NCBI GenBank assembly: GCA_030600505.1
Contig: JAUVLY010000059.1
Location: forward strand, 1 to 5,681
From: Candidatus Falkowiibacteriota bacterium
GTDB taxonomy: Bacteria; Patescibacteriota; Patescibacteriia; Patescibacteriales; UBA12075
Reading direction: 5' to 3'
DNA length: 5,681 nucleotides
Shown: piece by piece, positions 5,391-5,681 of the stretch
How the letters are laid out: each line of letters opens with the position of its first letter
How positions within the stretch are numbered: the first letter of the stretch is position 1
Position numbers and translations under genes: made by a program
The notes under the pieces: generated by a model
Databases searched by the model: none
What the model was told of the DNA's origin: nothing
What the model saw: the letters and a program-made list of their open reading frames with translations, nothing else

Positions 5391-5681
5391 ATGTTGGAGG
5401 AAAAAAGCAATAAGTTTTTTGCGGGCCTGATTATCGTGGTTGTCGCGGTCGTGATTTTGGATGTGGCAGTATATGCAGTATATAAAGGCTTTAGCCAAGC
5501 GACTCCGAATTTGAAATTAAATAGTGCCCAAGCTTCCAGTATGTCAATCAAGACAAATAAGTTGAGTTATACGCTTGATGAGGCGGTGATGGTGACAATA
5601 ATTAATAGCGGGGTAAAACCAATGGTAGAAAATGAAACAGAAGAGATAACTGTTAAGGGTGCTCCAAGTTTAGGGAAAAAT
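5391..5681 (+). CDS. N-terminal part of a single-pass membrane protein with an extracellular domain
   Basis: The frame from ATG 5391 stays open for 97 codons to the window edge, so the gene is truncated at its 3' side. The protein begins with a short charged cytoplasmic stretch (MLEEKSNK), then one strong membrane helix at about residues 9-31 (rich in Val, Ile and Ala), then a polar linker. Residues about 51-75 read SIKTNKLSYTLDEAVMVTI followed by INSG. This Lys/Tyr ... Glu-x-Val-x-Val-x-Ile-x-Asn-x-Gly layout is what the first strands of many bacterial Ig-like or macroglobulin-type extracellular domains look like; this is a pattern resemblance, not an assignment. No lipobox or obvious signal-peptidase site follows the helix, so a membrane-anchored type II orientation is likely. 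GGAGG at 5396-5400 lies inside the coding region and does not serve a later start codon. Product unknown. Confidence 0.7.
   Translation, partial: MLEEKSNKFFAGLIIVVVAVVILDVAVYAVYKGFSQATPNLKLNSAQASSMSIKTNKLSYTLDEAVMVTIINSGVKPMVENETEEITVKGAPSLGKN

Noticed and set aside
5213..5551. 112-codon ORF on the minus strand
   Set aside because: It reads through the nested inverted repeat and antisense to the terminal membrane-protein gene; its composition is not protein-like and it has no recognisable domain.

Overview
This looks like an ordinary chromosomal segment from a small, moderately AT-rich bacterial genome, most plausibly a Candidate Phyla Radiation / Patescibacteria lineage (Parcubacteria-like). 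That placement is inference. It rests on the combination of a stand-alone PilT-type ATPase, a PF09826-type beta-propeller lipoprotein with a helical insert, an acidic 108-residue conserved-looking hypothetical, near absence of Shine-Dalgarno sequences, and gaps packed with short AT-rich or palindromic repeats. The standard code fits: the ORFs run full length without in-frame TGA, and the visible stops are TAA or TAG.

Layout, all genes on the + strand. 3-158: C-terminal end of an integral membrane protein. 159-309: repeat-rich gap. 310-672: VanZ-like four-helix membrane protein. 647-1228: QueH-type epoxyqueuosine reductase, overlapping the VanZ gene by 26 bp. 1229-1324: gap holding one arm of an inverted repeat and a good extended -10 promoter. 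1325-2368: PilT-like pilus ATPase. 2369-2500: array of CGCG-type direct and inverted repeats. 2501-2827: acidic hypothetical protein. 2828-2877: 14-bp tandem repeat. 2878-5187: beta-propeller lipoprotein. 5188-5390: nested inverted-repeat element followed by a -10 box. 5391 to the end: start of a single-pass membrane protein with an Ig-like-looking extracellular segment.

No pathway or defence system is assembled here. The genes are functionally heterogeneous: envelope proteins (VanZ-like, lipoprotein, terminal membrane protein), one tRNA-modification enzyme and one pilus motor. The only clear coupling is VanZ-queH. The pilT gene and the terminal gene appear to have their own promoters. The least explained material is the non-coding part: the larger gaps each carry a different repeat type, and one of these runs into the queH coding end. 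I did not find a CRISPR array, tRNA, rRNA, insertion sequence or convincing previously undescribed multi-gene system.
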